From: Tyto alba
Lineage: Eukaryota > Chordata > Aves > Strigiformes > Tytonidae
Assembly (NCBI RefSeq): GCF_018691265.1
Contig: NW_024881330.1
Location: 18,992,886 to 19,056,885 of the forward strand
Direction of reading: 5' to 3'
DNA: 64,000 bases
Shown: positions 1 through 11,086 of the stretch, piece by piece
How positions within the stretch are numbered: position 1 is the stretch's first letter
Layout: each line of letters starts with the position of its first letter
Notes under the pieces: model-generated
What the model was told of the DNA's origin: nothing
The model's database searches: none
What the model saw: the letters and a program-made list of their open reading frames with translations, nothing else
Position numbers and translations under genes: made by a program

Positions 1-1875
1 AATTAAAACTAAAACAGGTAAAGATGCCACACCTTGTGTCAAGCTTTATCAGTATCATTCATTTTGATCAAGTGTTGAGCTGCAAAATACCAGACTCTAT
101 AAAGCATAAATGACCTTGAATAAATTCTCTTGTCTAGACTTGGCACCCTGAAAGGATGTTGCTGCAGCTAGAAAAAGTATCTGGCCCAAATACATATATT
201 GATGTCATGGATCAGGCACTAAAGTCTCAGAAGTGTATTCATTTAGCTTAAAAAGGACATTAAGGTATCACTGGTGGATTCTTCATCAGCTGCTAACAAA
301 ATAAAAATATTAAAAGAAAAATAGCCAATTAAAAATACCTATAAATAATGTGACACTTTAATGATGTACAGAAACATAACTAGTCATTAAGACTGTCAGC
401 GAAGATGATCCTAGTGGGATAGCATGTATGCTTGTCCTAAGCTTTATAATTAGTGCCTACTTATTTCAGTGACAGATAAGACTGGAAATACTGATAGACA
501 GATGACTCCCTTTGGATGTCTTCTGTGCCTAATTTTGCTTGTGTCACAGACTTGAAAGTGATAGCTCATTTTTAACCTGTTTGAGGGCAAGTCAATTAAC
601 AACAGTATGTTTAAGATGAGAATGTTGTATAGCTGCTACAGTGAGCATATATTAGGATGCATACACACATACATACCTGTACGCACACAGATATAATTGA
701 AGTAATTAATAAAACTGAGTTTAATCAAACATGAAAACAGTAATTCCCTTTGTACAGCTTAAACTTATTGGGACTCAGTTCAGTTTTTGTACAGAAAGCT
801 GTCACTGTCAGAGTAAGGTTGCTTTTGATACAGATTCTGTTCAAGGTTTTCTAGTATGTTTGACCTCAATTATAGTTTCTTTTGGTATACTTAGCTATTT
901 TTTCAGTTAAAGCCAATGCCTAATGATTCACATAGGAACACAGTACTATTTTTTTAAAAAAGTTAATTTCTATGATAATAAATCATTATCTTTCCCAGAG
1001 TTTTTTAAAATCTATTCTAATAACAAACGATTGATTGCAATTAAAAGCATTTTTATATTAGTGTGAAATTTTACATTACATTTTAAGAATAATTATCTCC
1101 CTGAGTGAGGAAAAAAGAGCATTATTCAGAAACATTTATTTGTTTGCTTGACTCTCTTTGCTAGCAGATAATCAGTTAGTTACAGTGCAAACATCTTATT
1201 TCAGGTTAGTTGGATTAAAAACTGTCCTTCCTCAGTTCTGTTCTTTTCTTGGTATTAGCCCAAAGAATTTCTAATAATATTCCATAATTTTTATTTGTTA
1301 TCGCTTTCTGATATATGCCATCTTTACAATATAGTTGCTTTTGTGATGTTTTTTACAAGGATTATTATGTCTGCATACTGAAGATCCATTTATGTAAAAG
1401 TATCACAAAGTTATTATTCACATTAGAACAGATCCATAATATAATGCTGTCTCTTCTCTTGTTTTTCTCTTCATCTAGACATTTTATAATATTAATATTA
1501 ATCTTTTTGTTCTGAAATAAAAGATAGTTAATGCATTAAGCATTTGCTTATTTTGTGGGTTGGGAGATCATGTCAGTTCTTTTGTGCTATGTGACAGTTC
1601 CTTTTCCCTCTCTTATCCTTAATTTAAAGCCCACTTAACAACACATGGCAGATTTGCAAGCTTGAGGTCAGTGACCCTTTATAAATGCAGTGAAAGTATT
1701 CATAAGAAGTTTTCATTCAGTGTTCCAGAAACTGGATCTCAAGATTGCCACTGAATCACTTACATTTGTCAATAGAAATAAGCCTTATATTTTTCCTAAA
1801 TTAATTTTAATTTCAGGTATTAAAAATATGTGTAGATTTAAAAATTACAATCATTTCAATATTTGACTAGTTGAC
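1..1875. other. AT-rich stretch with no recognised gene
   Basis: No repeat family, exon or RNA gene is recognised here. Open frames are short (the longest is about 66 codons at 1315-1515) and rich in Phe, Leu and Ile, as expected by chance in AT-rich DNA. Confidence 0.6.
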
Positions 1876-2930
1876 TGTCCTGGGTTTGAGTGAGTGGTGG
1901 GGATTTTTTTGGTAGCATGGAGGCGGCTACAGTGGTGTCCCCCTGTAAGAAGCTTCTCAAAGCTCCCCTGTCTCCAAGTAAGACCCACCTCTGTACCAAG
2001 ACTGAGCCAATCAGCCATGCCTCTGAGATAACATGTTTAAGAAGGAGAACCTGGGAGGAGTTAGGCTTGTGAGGAGGAATTGCAACATCTATGTGAACAC
2101 CAAGGTCAGTGGAAGAACAGAGGAGGAAGAGGTGGAGAGGTGTGCCAGAGCAAAGACACCCTGTGTCCTGGGGTGAGACAGCAGGGCCACCCCCCTGCCA
2201 CCCATGGAAGTCTGCGGTAGACCAGACACTGGAATAACATCGTGGGTGACTGCACCAAATGGAGGCTGAATCCTGTGGGAAGAAGCAGCCCCAGAGGTTG
2301 TAGTTCGGCTCTGGGAGGATAGCAGTGTACAGGGGTGTCCTACACCAGAGTAGCTCAGGAAGGGCTGCATCCCATGGGAGGGACTGAAGTCAGAGAAAGT
2401 TGGTGTCCCATGCCAGAGCAGCTTGGGAAATACTGCAGCCCATGGGAGGGACTCAAGTTGAAGAAAGTTCATGGAGGACTGTCTCTCATGAGAGGGGGAC
2501 AACACTGGAGCAGTGGGAGGAAGCTCCAGAAGTTCCACCACCCTCCAAAGATGGAATAAGCAGCAGCACTGACTGCACCCCCCATTCGCTGCCCCCTATG
2601 ATGCTGGAGGGGAGGAGGTAGAGATATCAGAAGCAAAGCTGAGCCTGGGAAGAAGGGAGAGGTGGGGGGAGGTGTTTTTAAGATGTGCTAATTCTTCTCA
2701 CTCTCCTAATCTGTTAAGTGTTGTTGTTGTTGTTGTAAGTGTCTGTATTAAATTTATGTTATTTTTTTCCTCCTCTAATGCTCTGTCTTTTGTCCATGAC
2801 CATAATGGATGATTCATCCCTCCCTGTCCTATCTCAAACCCCAAGCTTTTGCATATTTTCTCCTTCTCAGCACTGGAGGGGAAGGAGCACTGTGTGGTGC
2901 TCTGTTGCCCTCTGAGCTCAAACCACAACA
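1876..2930 (+). mobile_element. Solo LTR, avian ERV (family A, copy 1)
   Basis: The element runs from TGTCCTGGG to a terminal ACAACA, which is probably a mutated ACGACA. It is about 1055 bp and aligns along its length with the minus-strand copies at 22845-23867 and 49002-50072. A CCAAT box (2007-2011) precedes a GATAACATGTTTAAG promoter-like box (about 2027-2041). A decayed polyadenylation signal (ATTAAA, 2747-2752) follows a GTT run (about 2719-2736). The flanking pentamers TTGAC and TTAAG share only three of five bases, so the target duplication is eroded or lost. No ERV internal sequence is attached. The short open frames inside are by-products of GC-rich internal repeats. The 5-bp target duplication of the 49002 copy suggests an ERVL-like or class I ERV; this is inference. 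Confidence 0.85.
2336..2470 (+). repeat. Two degenerate 68-bp tandem units inside the LTR
   Basis: The block CCCATGGGAG recurs at 2371 and 2439, which gives a 68-bp period. Each unit reads roughly CCAGAG-AGCT-GGGA, then CTGCA-CCCATGGGAGGGACT, then GAGAAAGTT or GAAGAAAGTT. Related units are found in the other family A LTRs in different number. Confidence 0.7.
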
Positions 2931-4100
2931 TTAAGCATCTTGGTACATTCCTTTGATATTATTTTTATGGTCTATCTTTTAAAATCCTTATATGCAAAGA
3001 TCATTAAAGCCCTTATTTTTTGTTATATTGTCTGATTTCACTATGAAACTGGAAAGGTATGGTTGTGTATTTAAAAGATGAAGTACATTGTATCAGGATT
3101 TCCAAAAACAGGAAATTAGAAACAAAATATTCTGTCTAAAATTATTAAAAACTAGCATCTGTAAACTTTTTATGTATCTCACTTCAGTATATCTGCAATT
3201 GAAGTACTGGATCTTGTTTGGTCTTTCTTCCTTAACTGGATCTCTCATGAAAGAATGCATGATGATGACCATTAGATTGAAATAGTTAAAATTTTCTTAA
3301 CCCTAACCAGCTCTATGAATGTAGAACACGGGAATTGTGGCAGACAGCACTATAGCCACAGAGAAAAGTACTTAATCATGATTTCAGATAAATTGTATTG
3401 TGTTCCTTGTGTCACTCAAGTGAGTATGACAGCTTGCTATTTCAAAAGTATCACTCTAAAAAAAAGCTGAAAACAGGAAGTCATGTAAGAGTTACATAAT
3501 AAAAATAATACTCAATTGTCCTCAAAGCTGATCGCAAAAAACCTAAATAAATCAGGACTGAAATTGAAACAGACAAAAAAAATCCCCAATGGATAAAACA
3601 CTTCTAGTTGTTTGAATTCTTCCTTTCCGTGACTGTGTAAAAGAAAAATGAGGATTAAACTAAACTCTAAGAATTTTTTTAGAGTTTCATCTAATTAGTG
3701 ATCATAAAAGATAAACAACGTAAACATGATGTATTATTAAGCCTACTTACAGGTCAGAATGAAGGTCATTTTGTTTCCTAAGTGCAAATGACAGCTGTAG
3801 GATGACGGTTATATCTGTAGTCATCAATCAGAATGACCAAGCACAGTCCTGACAAGGTTCTCCAGAGGATCCCAGTGCAGTGTTTATGTACCTCCAGGTA
3901 AAGGAATCCCCTGAGGTGACTCAAGGCTGGACATCTAGCAACAGGAAACGAAAAATGACTTGTCAAGATGAAGTAGGAAAAAAGAAAACAGAGATGCAAG
4001 AACTGACCCAGTGGCAAAATCTCCGCAAAGAACGGTAGTGACAATGACAGCAGAAATCATTCCTGCCTATGTCTAGACATAAAAATATAATAAAATATTT
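2931..4100. other. Unique AT-rich stretch
   Basis: No gene or repeat is recognised. A minus-strand open frame of 88 codons (3778-4044) has no recognisable domain and is probably chance. The segment around 3840-4040 is slightly richer in GC and could be a very old repeat, but no family can be named. Confidence 0.5.
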
Positions 4101-4119
4101 TTTAAAAATAAAAAATTAT

Positions 4120-4276
4120 AATAAAATATAATAAATAAAATAAAATAAAATAATGAAAAATAAAATAAAATAAAATAAAATAAATAAAATAAAATAAAAT
4201 AAAATAAAATAAAATAAAATAAAATAAAATAAAATAAAATAAAATAAAATAAAATAAAATAAAATAAAATAAAATA
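4120..4276. repeat. AAAAT pentanucleotide microsatellite
   Basis: The AAAAT unit is pure from about 4184 to 4275 (roughly 18 units). It is flanked on the left by a degenerate part with AAAT and AATG interruptions. The long minus-strand frame across it (4102-4377) is just the repeat read as Phe/Ile/Leu/Tyr. Confidence 0.97.
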
Positions 4277-4279
4277 TTT

Positions 4280-6283
4280 AAAAACAAATCTCTAGTGAAC
4301 ATGTTAAGGAAGAGTTTGAGCAACAGTTCTGCAGATAAGGCAGAAACTAGTATGTGTAGTTTAGTGTTCAGAACCACGTTTTCAATAAAAGTAGATACAA
4401 AGCTATGTACATCTTGCCTTCGTTGTGACTAGAATTCCTTTCCCTGTTAAGTGACTGCACTTTACTGGGGAAATAAACCTCAGAAACCTATAATTAGATA
4501 GGGACAGTTTTCTTCTCAACCATACACAGTTTAAAGCAGCCTTAACTTTAATCAAATCATAAATCACAAGGAAAAAAAAAGATATATCCAAGGGTTCAAA
4601 AGTAAAGAGAATTAGTTACAAGACAGGTAGAAATGCAGCTGGGAAAAGAACTCTATCAGAGTGTAAAAACCACAATCGGTAATGGAGTGTTGTATAAGGC
4701 ACCTACCTATGGGGCTTCAGTTGTATAATGTTCTGGTTTTAAGGATTAGTTTTCTTCCTACAAATTGCATTTAAAAGTTATTATTAGAAACCATAAAATA
4801 TATAATTAACATTATTCATACAATAATTTATTTTGGAAGTAAAGATGGTTTTCTTTGTATGCAACTTTACAGTGGCTGTCTTCTAAAGTGGATATGCTGA
4901 TAGGAAACCTTCTGTAGCTTTTATATTTGGATTACTTTAGTAGAATATTTAGTGGAGTTTTTCTCACTTCTCAGAAACCCACCTATTATTAAGCATACCT
5001 TGGATAAATGTTAGGTGGAGCTATGTACTATTCATACCTACAGATCAGTAAAAAAATGGGGTTCTTGCTTGCTTTTATCCCCTGACAGAATAACAGTTAA
5101 GTACTCACCACATACCAACAGCAAGACATCAGTTGGATATTATAGCTTGAAATAATCCCAGAGTTTAAGTAGATCATAGCTGCAAAGGATAACAACTTTT
5201 ACCATAGGTGTAAAGAATGTAGTAGGTCTAATTCCTGACTAGTTTGAACACCTTCTCAGAAGAGCAGATAGTGCTGCAGTATAAGCCTAGATGAAAATAC
5301 AGATAAAACTCAACTTCATCTCAACTTCATATGTGTTTTTCATTAATTTTAACAGACTCAGTCTAAAAAAAATCGAAAGTATCTAACTACTTTCATGTGA
5401 TACATGTATAAACAGCTAGTGCTGGCACATGAACCAACAAAATTATACATGCTTGGCTAAAATGTAAATTTTCATTAAGCATATATTATATGTCTCTTAC
5501 TGCTCCTCTTAAAGATCTGGTTTTATTCTGTTAGATTATAACATCTGGTGACCTTTTTTTTAATAAAATGACGCTTTGCTTAGATCTTGATCTGATGGAA
5601 AATGACCTTATTCAACCAAAAAAAGGATCCCTTTTTTTTTTTTTTTTTCTGAGGTAATTTTCAAGAAAGGAAAGTGTCTTTTACTAAATTAAAGATTTTT
5701 TATTTCTGTGTGTGATTTAACTAGCAAATTTCTGTTCTGAAAAATTAACACTGTCAGTATCTTATTTTTTGTTAAAATTTAATTCAGCCTTACTTTTTCC
5801 ACAACAATTTCAGAAACTCCAAAATCAATTAAAGCAAAGCAGTAGCAGTAAAACTGTACAGCTTTTTCAGAATTTATTCATTCATTCTAGGTATTTTAAG
5901 AAAAAATCCACAAGCCTCCTTTATATCAATTATATTTTTAAGTATTTAAATCTGTTGATTGAATAATTAAGAGTTAATTTGTCTTTTGCTAGAGCTAACT
6001 TTCTGAAGGAAAGGAAAACATATCAAATTTTAGTCAGCAAATAAGATAGTTGATTGAGATAAATCAGTTCTGTTCCCCTGTAGCTAATGTAGCTAATGGT
6101 AGCAATGTCAAGGGTTAATCTGCCCCATTATGTTCTTCCCTCAAGTTATTGTGGAATTTTGAGATGTATTAAGACCAATACAAGAGTGTCTAGCATGGAA
6201 GGGCTACTTTTGGACACTTGTGACAGCATCATAGTACGATACAATTTCAATTTAATTATATAATTTATTAAAAAAAAAAAAAT
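4280..6283. other. Unique AT-rich stretch
   Basis: No gene, RNA or transposon is recognised. A long T run lies near 5631-5648, and an A run (about 6270-6282) ends at the edge of the CR1 fragment that follows. Confidence 0.5.
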
Positions 6284-6408
6284 AGACTGGAAGAGTTCTC
6301 CAGAAGTCATGTAGTCTAATTCCTGTCTTTAAGCACATACATTTAGATGATTTTGCTCAGGTTTTGACTGTCTCCAAGGATTGATATTTCACAGCCTCTC
6401 TGCGCAGC
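6284..6408 (-). mobile_element. CR1 LINE 3' end, first segment
   Basis: On the minus strand this is the 3' untranslated region of a chicken-repeat-1 (CR1) retrotransposon. Read on the plus strand, it shows the typical antisense landmarks: a GGAAG start, a 'CTCCAGAAGTCATGTAGTCTAATTCC' -like block (6298-6323), then TCTCCAAGGATTG and ACAGCCTCTCTG. The element is cut at 6408 by an LTR and resumes at 7165. No intact octamer tail is seen at the 3' end. Confidence 0.85.
6404..6408. repeat. Target duplication of nested LTR, left copy
   Basis: GCAGC here and GCAAC at 7160-7164 flank the LTR with four of five bases identical. Removing the LTR and one copy restores a continuous CR1 sequence. Confidence 0.75.
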
Positions 6409-7159
6409 TGTTATGAAGGTATATGAAATAGTCTTCACACAGGAAATAAACTTGAACAAACTTTAATTTGTAATCAATTCCAAACAGCCAAAACCAATGA
6501 GATGACAGGGGTAACCAAAACAATGCCCAGATAACATTTAACAAACAGTGGGTTCAGTGTACCGGTTGGGGAAGTTTTTACTACACAACAACACAGGAGA
6601 ACAACAACACATAATAATGTTGACTCCAAAGTGTGCACACATTCACTCACTGAAGGGGAAACTTCTCACTCAGGGGTACCCAGAAGATGTAATTGTTCAC
6701 CCAAGGCAGGGCGAGGTCTCACTCAAGATTATCCAGAGGAAGTATTCACTCACCAAGAGGTACTGAGGGCACTCAATGCCAGGACATTTCCTTGGGTAGT
6801 GTTCCAGTCCCAAGGGAAGGGCTTCCAATCACAGACCTGATGTTCCGAGGAGAACCACTCCAAGCAGGTGTCCAGTGAGGCTGCATTTTACAGCCTGATT
6901 AGAACTGAACTGTGGTCATATGTGGTCAGATTTCTAGAAAACTCTCAATTGAGGCATTTAATTGGCTGAGGGCCTTGTCTGTTGACCAAGGGTCCTGCCT
7001 TCCTTTTCCTACCATGGTGGGGGGAGGTGCATGCTGGTTTTCACCCAGCCAGGATGTGTACATGACAGCAATCATGGTGTGCTGCCAGGGCATGAAAGAG
7101 CCAGCAGTCACCATGTTATAAGCCATAGCCCCTGAGGTGGGAGGGGTGCTTCTGCCACA
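6409..7159 (-). mobile_element. Solo LTR inserted in CR1
   Basis: The element is 751 bp with ends TGTT...CACA on the plus strand, so it reads TGTGGCAG...ATAACA on the minus strand. It lies inside a CR1 fragment, and the 5-bp flanks (GCAGC/GCAAC) differ at one base. Its sequence is unlike the other LTRs in the window. It contains several CACTCA-type repeats (about 6640-6760). No gag, pol or env sequence is attached. The open frames on both strands (6548-7126) are not recognisable proteins. Confidence 0.8.
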
Positions 7160-7164
7160 GCAAC

Positions 7165-8200
7165 TTATTCCAGTGTTTTACCAACCTCATGATAAAAAGG
7201 TTTTTTTCATATCTAATTAGAATTTCTCATGTTGTCATTTGTGCCCACTGCCTTTTGTCATAAGACTGTGCACCTCTGAGAACAGTCTAGCTTTGTCTTC
7301 ACTACAGCCTCCCATTCAGTAACTGAAGACAGCAAGATTTCCCTTAGCCTCCCTTTTTAAAATTGAATAAGATCAGTTCTTTCATCTTTAACCTTCCCTT
7401 TGCCAATGTACTTCCAGAAGACATCACTTCACATCTCTTGTGAGTGCCACCTGCTCAACTTTTGCTTCATGATCTCCAACCCAGTACACATGAGCAATGT
7501 CCTCCCAAGTGGCCCATCCTTGCCTCCACCCACCTTGTGCTTCTTTCCTTCATCGGAGCTCAGTCAGAGACTCCCTGTTCATCTGTGCTGCCCTTCTGCC
7601 TCACATGATCAACTTTCTGTATGTCAACATGAACCATTCTGTGCTTTGAGGATGGTGACCTTGAAGATCAATCAGCTCTTCAGGGCCTTTTTTCTCTTCA
7701 GGCTAGTCTTTCATGAGCTCTCAAGAGGCAGATCCCTAAACAAGCTAAATATGCCTTCCAGAAGTTCGTGGCTGCAATTCTAGTGTATTTTTTTTACTAA
7801 TTTTTCTCAGGATCTCAAACTGTCCTGTCTCATAGTTGCTATAGTCAAGGCTGCTACCAGTAAGCACATCATCAATCAGTTCATCCTTATTCATGAACAA
7901 TAGTTCCAGCACATCCTCTGCCATAGATTGCATGCATCAAGAAAATGTCCTCAGTAGTCTCCAGAAGTCCCTTAGAGTATTTGCACCTGTCACACTGTCT
8001 TTCCAGAAGATATTGGGGTGGTTCCTGTACCCTATATGAATGATGTCTTGTGAGCATGAAGTTCTCTCAACTTGTTTAAAATGGTTTCATTTGATTTCTC
8101 ACCTTTAACAGGCAGTGTGCAGCACTTACCATGGTGTCACCATTGTTGGTCTCTCTGACGCTTGAGCTCTCACTTGGCTTCTGACCCTTTCCAAGATAAA
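7165..8200 (-). mobile_element. CR1 LINE, second segment
   Basis: This continues the CR1 interrupted at 6408. On the plus strand the antisense landmarks continue as TTCCAGTGTTTTACCAACC, then a block of the TTTTTTTCATATCTAATTAG type, then a TGTGCCCACTGCC block. Further right the match is weaker, but the stretch at about 7990-8190 (CCAGAAGATATTGGGGTGG, GTGTCACCATTGTTGGTCTC) fits the upstream 3' region of longer CR1 copies. The 127-codon plus-strand frame at 7400-7783 lies antisense to this element and is not a gene. The right boundary is approximate. Confidence 0.65.
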
Positions 8201-8554
8201 GCTCTTCATAAAACAGGATAAAAGGAACCAACAAAAGAATCTTTTTGTTAAGAAGTACTTGGGAATTCTTATAGAAATGGCTACTAGTTACGTATGTCTA
8301 CAAAATATAGAAAATATATATTTCTTGTTCAGTAAGATAATTTGAATTAGCCATTCAATTAGAGTTTATATGGGACAAAATTTAGACTTGAGATTTTGTA
8401 TTAGGTTTACATAGCAAGGTTTTGATAGCCAGGGGGCTTCAAGGATTGTTTCTTTGAGAAGACACCAGGACCTGCCCCCATATTGGACCAACCCAAGTTC
8501 ATCCAGCTCCACTGATGCCCAAAGCTGAGTCAATCAGTGAAGGTGGTGACACCT

Positions 8555-8584
8555 TGTCGTGGTTTAGGCCTGGTTGGCAGCCAA
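8555..8584 (-). mobile_element. 30-bp LTR 3' terminus in nested insert
   Basis: These 30 bases match the first 30 plus-strand bases of the LTR at 49002 with one mismatch (position 8578, C for T). They correspond to the 3' end of a minus-strand LTR ending in ACGACA. Homology stops abruptly at 8584, where RNase H sequence begins. Confidence 0.85.
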
Positions 8585-8777
8585 GTCAACCCTCCTGCTC
8601 GGCAATATCTAGGGCCAGCTGGATGGCTTTCACTTCTGCAAACTGACTGGATTCACCTTCTCCTTCAGCAGCTTCTGCGACCCGTCGTGTGGGGCTCCAC
8701 ACAGCAGCCTTCCACTTCCGATGTTTCCCTACAATGCGGCAGGACCCGTCAGTAAACACAGCATATCTCTTCTCAAA
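8585..8777 (-). pseudogene. ERV pol fragment, N-terminal half of RNase H
   Basis: The minus strand is open for about 63 codons and ends in TGA at 8586-8588. It encodes the start of a retroviral RNase H domain, the part of pol that removes RNA from RNA-DNA hybrids during reverse transcription. The FTDGS motif with the first catalytic Asp is visible, as is a downstream SSQFAEVKAIQLAL segment with the expected catalytic Glu. The fragment stops just after that helix, so the later catalytic Asp residues are missing and it cannot be active. It passes directly into 30 bp of LTR terminus, a junction that does not occur in a normal provirus. The absence of stops suggests fairly recent origin. An ERVL-like pol is most likely from the motif wording; a class II pol is the alternative. 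Confidence 0.8.
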
Positions 8778-8807
8778 TTCTTAAATATGTGATAACATAT
8801 TTAAGAA
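8778..8807. repeat. 13-bp perfect inverted repeat at insert junction
   Basis: TTCTTAAATATGT (8778-8790) and ACATATTTAAGAA (8795-8807) are perfect reverse complements around a GATA loop. The right arm is the host LTR's own promoter-like box; the left arm is at the edge of the RNase H insert. Confidence 0.95.
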
Positions 8808-9689
8808 AGGGTAAAAAACTCTATACAACAGCTGTCAGAAAGAAGAGTAGAAAAAATGTGAGATAAACAACACTGCAGACAACAAGGTCAAAGAGAGAAG
8901 AAGGAGGTAAAGGAGGTGATCCAGGTGCCAGAGTAGACATTCACCTGCAGAACAGGGAAAAGACCATGGTAACAGAGGCTGTTCCCCTGCAGCCCATGGA
9001 GGACCACACCGGAGCAGATATCCACCCCATAGCCCCTGGAGGACCCCATGCCAGAGCAAGTGGATGTGCCCTGAAGGCTGCTTCAGCCCATAGAGAGCCC
9101 ATGAAAGCACAAGTTTTATAGCGGGACCTGTGGCCCACAGGGGCCCCATGATGGAGCAGTCCATTCCTGAAGGACTGCACCCTGGGGAAAGGACCCATGC
9201 TGAAGCAGTTCCTGAAGAATTGCACCCGGTGGGATGGACTGACATTGAAGCAGTTCATGAAGGACTGTCTCTTGTGGGTGGGACCCCATGCTGGAAGAGG
9301 AGAAGAGCATGAATAAGGAGCAGCAGGGTCGAAACTTTATGAACTGACTGCAACTCCCATTCCTCATCCTCCTGCACTGCTTGGGGGGAGGAAGAAGAAG
9401 ATTGTAGGACTGAAATTGAGCCTGGAAAGAAGGGAGGAGTGGGGAGAAGCTGTTTTTAGTTTTAGGCTTTTTTTGTTATCCTACTCTCTTATTAAATGAC
9501 AATAAATTAAATTAATTTCCCCAACGTGAGTCTGTTTTGCTCATGACAGTAATTGGTGAGTGATCTCCCTGTCGTTATCTTGACCCATGAGCTTTTCATC
9601 TTGTTTTTCTCCCCCTGTTCTGTTGAGGAGGAAGACTGAGAGAGCAGCTCAGTGGGCACCTGGCAGCTAACCAAGTTCAACCCACCACA

Positions 9690-11086
9690 GCTGCTAACTC
9701 AGCATAGAAAAAGCTGCTTGATTTTTTTGTTTGATGTTTTAATTTCAATTAATTCAATCCAAATTCAATTAGTTAATCTTAATGAGGACAGTTTACATAT
9801 GGTAATTTATGTGATGTCTACCATATGCATTCTTAAGGAGCATTGAATAGATCATATAAACAAGTACTTTAATACAGGTTTTGAGAAGATAATGTTTTTC
9901 TTCTTTTTGTTTAGTGTGAACTTCTGAAGTACAACTGGTCTGGTTGAGTGTTATCAGTCATGTCACCCTGTTTCATGACCTGTGAACAGTTCAATACCTC
10001 ATGTCAGGGTATGAAAACACCTTGGCTTAAAAGGTTTGGAAATGAAGGGATTTATCCACTTACATCACCCCAAAATCAAGAGGTAAAGTGACAGTTTACA
10101 AACTAACAAATAATAGCTTTGAAGTGTCTTTTTATAAAATCTATTCCCTGTAGCAATGGGATGTTGTTTCACTCTCAGATTCTTTGTGTTTTGTTACATT
10201 TGTCATCTGAGAGAAGCACATTCATTCTGTACCCCTAAAGAGAGACTTCTATAGGCACTTGAAAATTGATGCACCACTATTTCTCTGAGTAGTAATATTT
10301 TCAGACTGTTTTTCTGTTTTTTTCTTAATTAGGTGAAGCATCTTGAACAGAGAATGTTTTCCTTATGAGACTAAAACCATTTTTATCCTTTTCCTTTGAA
10401 TCATAGGATACAGCTGCTCAACCAAGGACTCCTTTTCTAGCAGTACTATTTGACTGCTTGACAAGTTCCTTCGGCAGTTTGTGCTAGCAACTCTGAAGCT
10501 ACTTTTGGTCAGTCATTTGTTTATGCAGCTGATGGCTCTTTTGTCTTCTCCAGCCTCAAGGAAATACCGTTTTTTTTATTATTATTATTATTTTTTTTTA
10601 ATCATTCATTCTTGTTTCCTAGAAGGCACATTCATTCAATGTGGCAGTTACACTGGTTAAATAGGTGATTTTAAAATGGCTCTAAAAAATCTGAATATTT
10701 ATCCACTTACCAGCAGATGATTCACTTTTCCTTAATTCAGGCTACAGAAAAAAGATCTTACATGATTGAGCGAGAGCTGAAGTTATTACTCTTCAGTTCA
10801 ATGTACTGAATTATGAAATGACTTAACTGTGTATGCAAAACAATCTACTGCATATAACACACTACATAGATCTGTCTCATTGACAACAGAATGGTTTTGA
10901 ATTAGATTTTCATGTCAAGTTTATGGGTTCCTGTAATGTGTAATTATGCTTATGTATTTGTTCAACATATGTTCCACAGATTTTTCTTTTAAATTATCTG
11001 TCGAAACATATATTCAATACTAAGTGAGGAAGGCTCCAGTGTCAGATGAATTCAAACCAGCAAAAAACCTTTTACTGATCTAATTT
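9690..11086. other. Unique AT-rich stretch
   Basis: No gene is recognised. A T/ATT-rich run lies at about 10569-10601. The rest shows no repeat family that can be named. Confidence 0.5.

Larger units (their letters stand above)
8397..9689 (+). mobile_element. LTR related to family A, interrupted by a nested insert
   Basis: The element starts TGTATTAGG and ends CCCACCACA. Without the nested insert at 8555-8790 it is about 1.06 kb. It shares with family A a CCAAT-like box (TCAATCAG, 8530-8537) and a GATAACATATTTAAG box (8791-8805), which the insert now separates by about 250 bp. The middle (about 8940-9300) consists of degenerate repeats of the CCCATG-GAGCAG-GAAGGACTGCA type, which hold long chance open frames on both strands (for example 8835-9245 minus). 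The flanking pentamers GATTT and GCTGC do not match, so no target duplication is visible. No ERV internal region follows. Confidence 0.75.

Noticed and set aside
7400..7783. 127-codon plus-strand frame
   Set aside because: It lies antisense to a CR1 fragment and reads non-coding CR1 sequence.
8835..9367. Overlapping long frames of 83 to 136 codons on the minus strand
   Set aside because: They fall in the GC-rich degenerate repeats of an LTR and are open in several frames at once.
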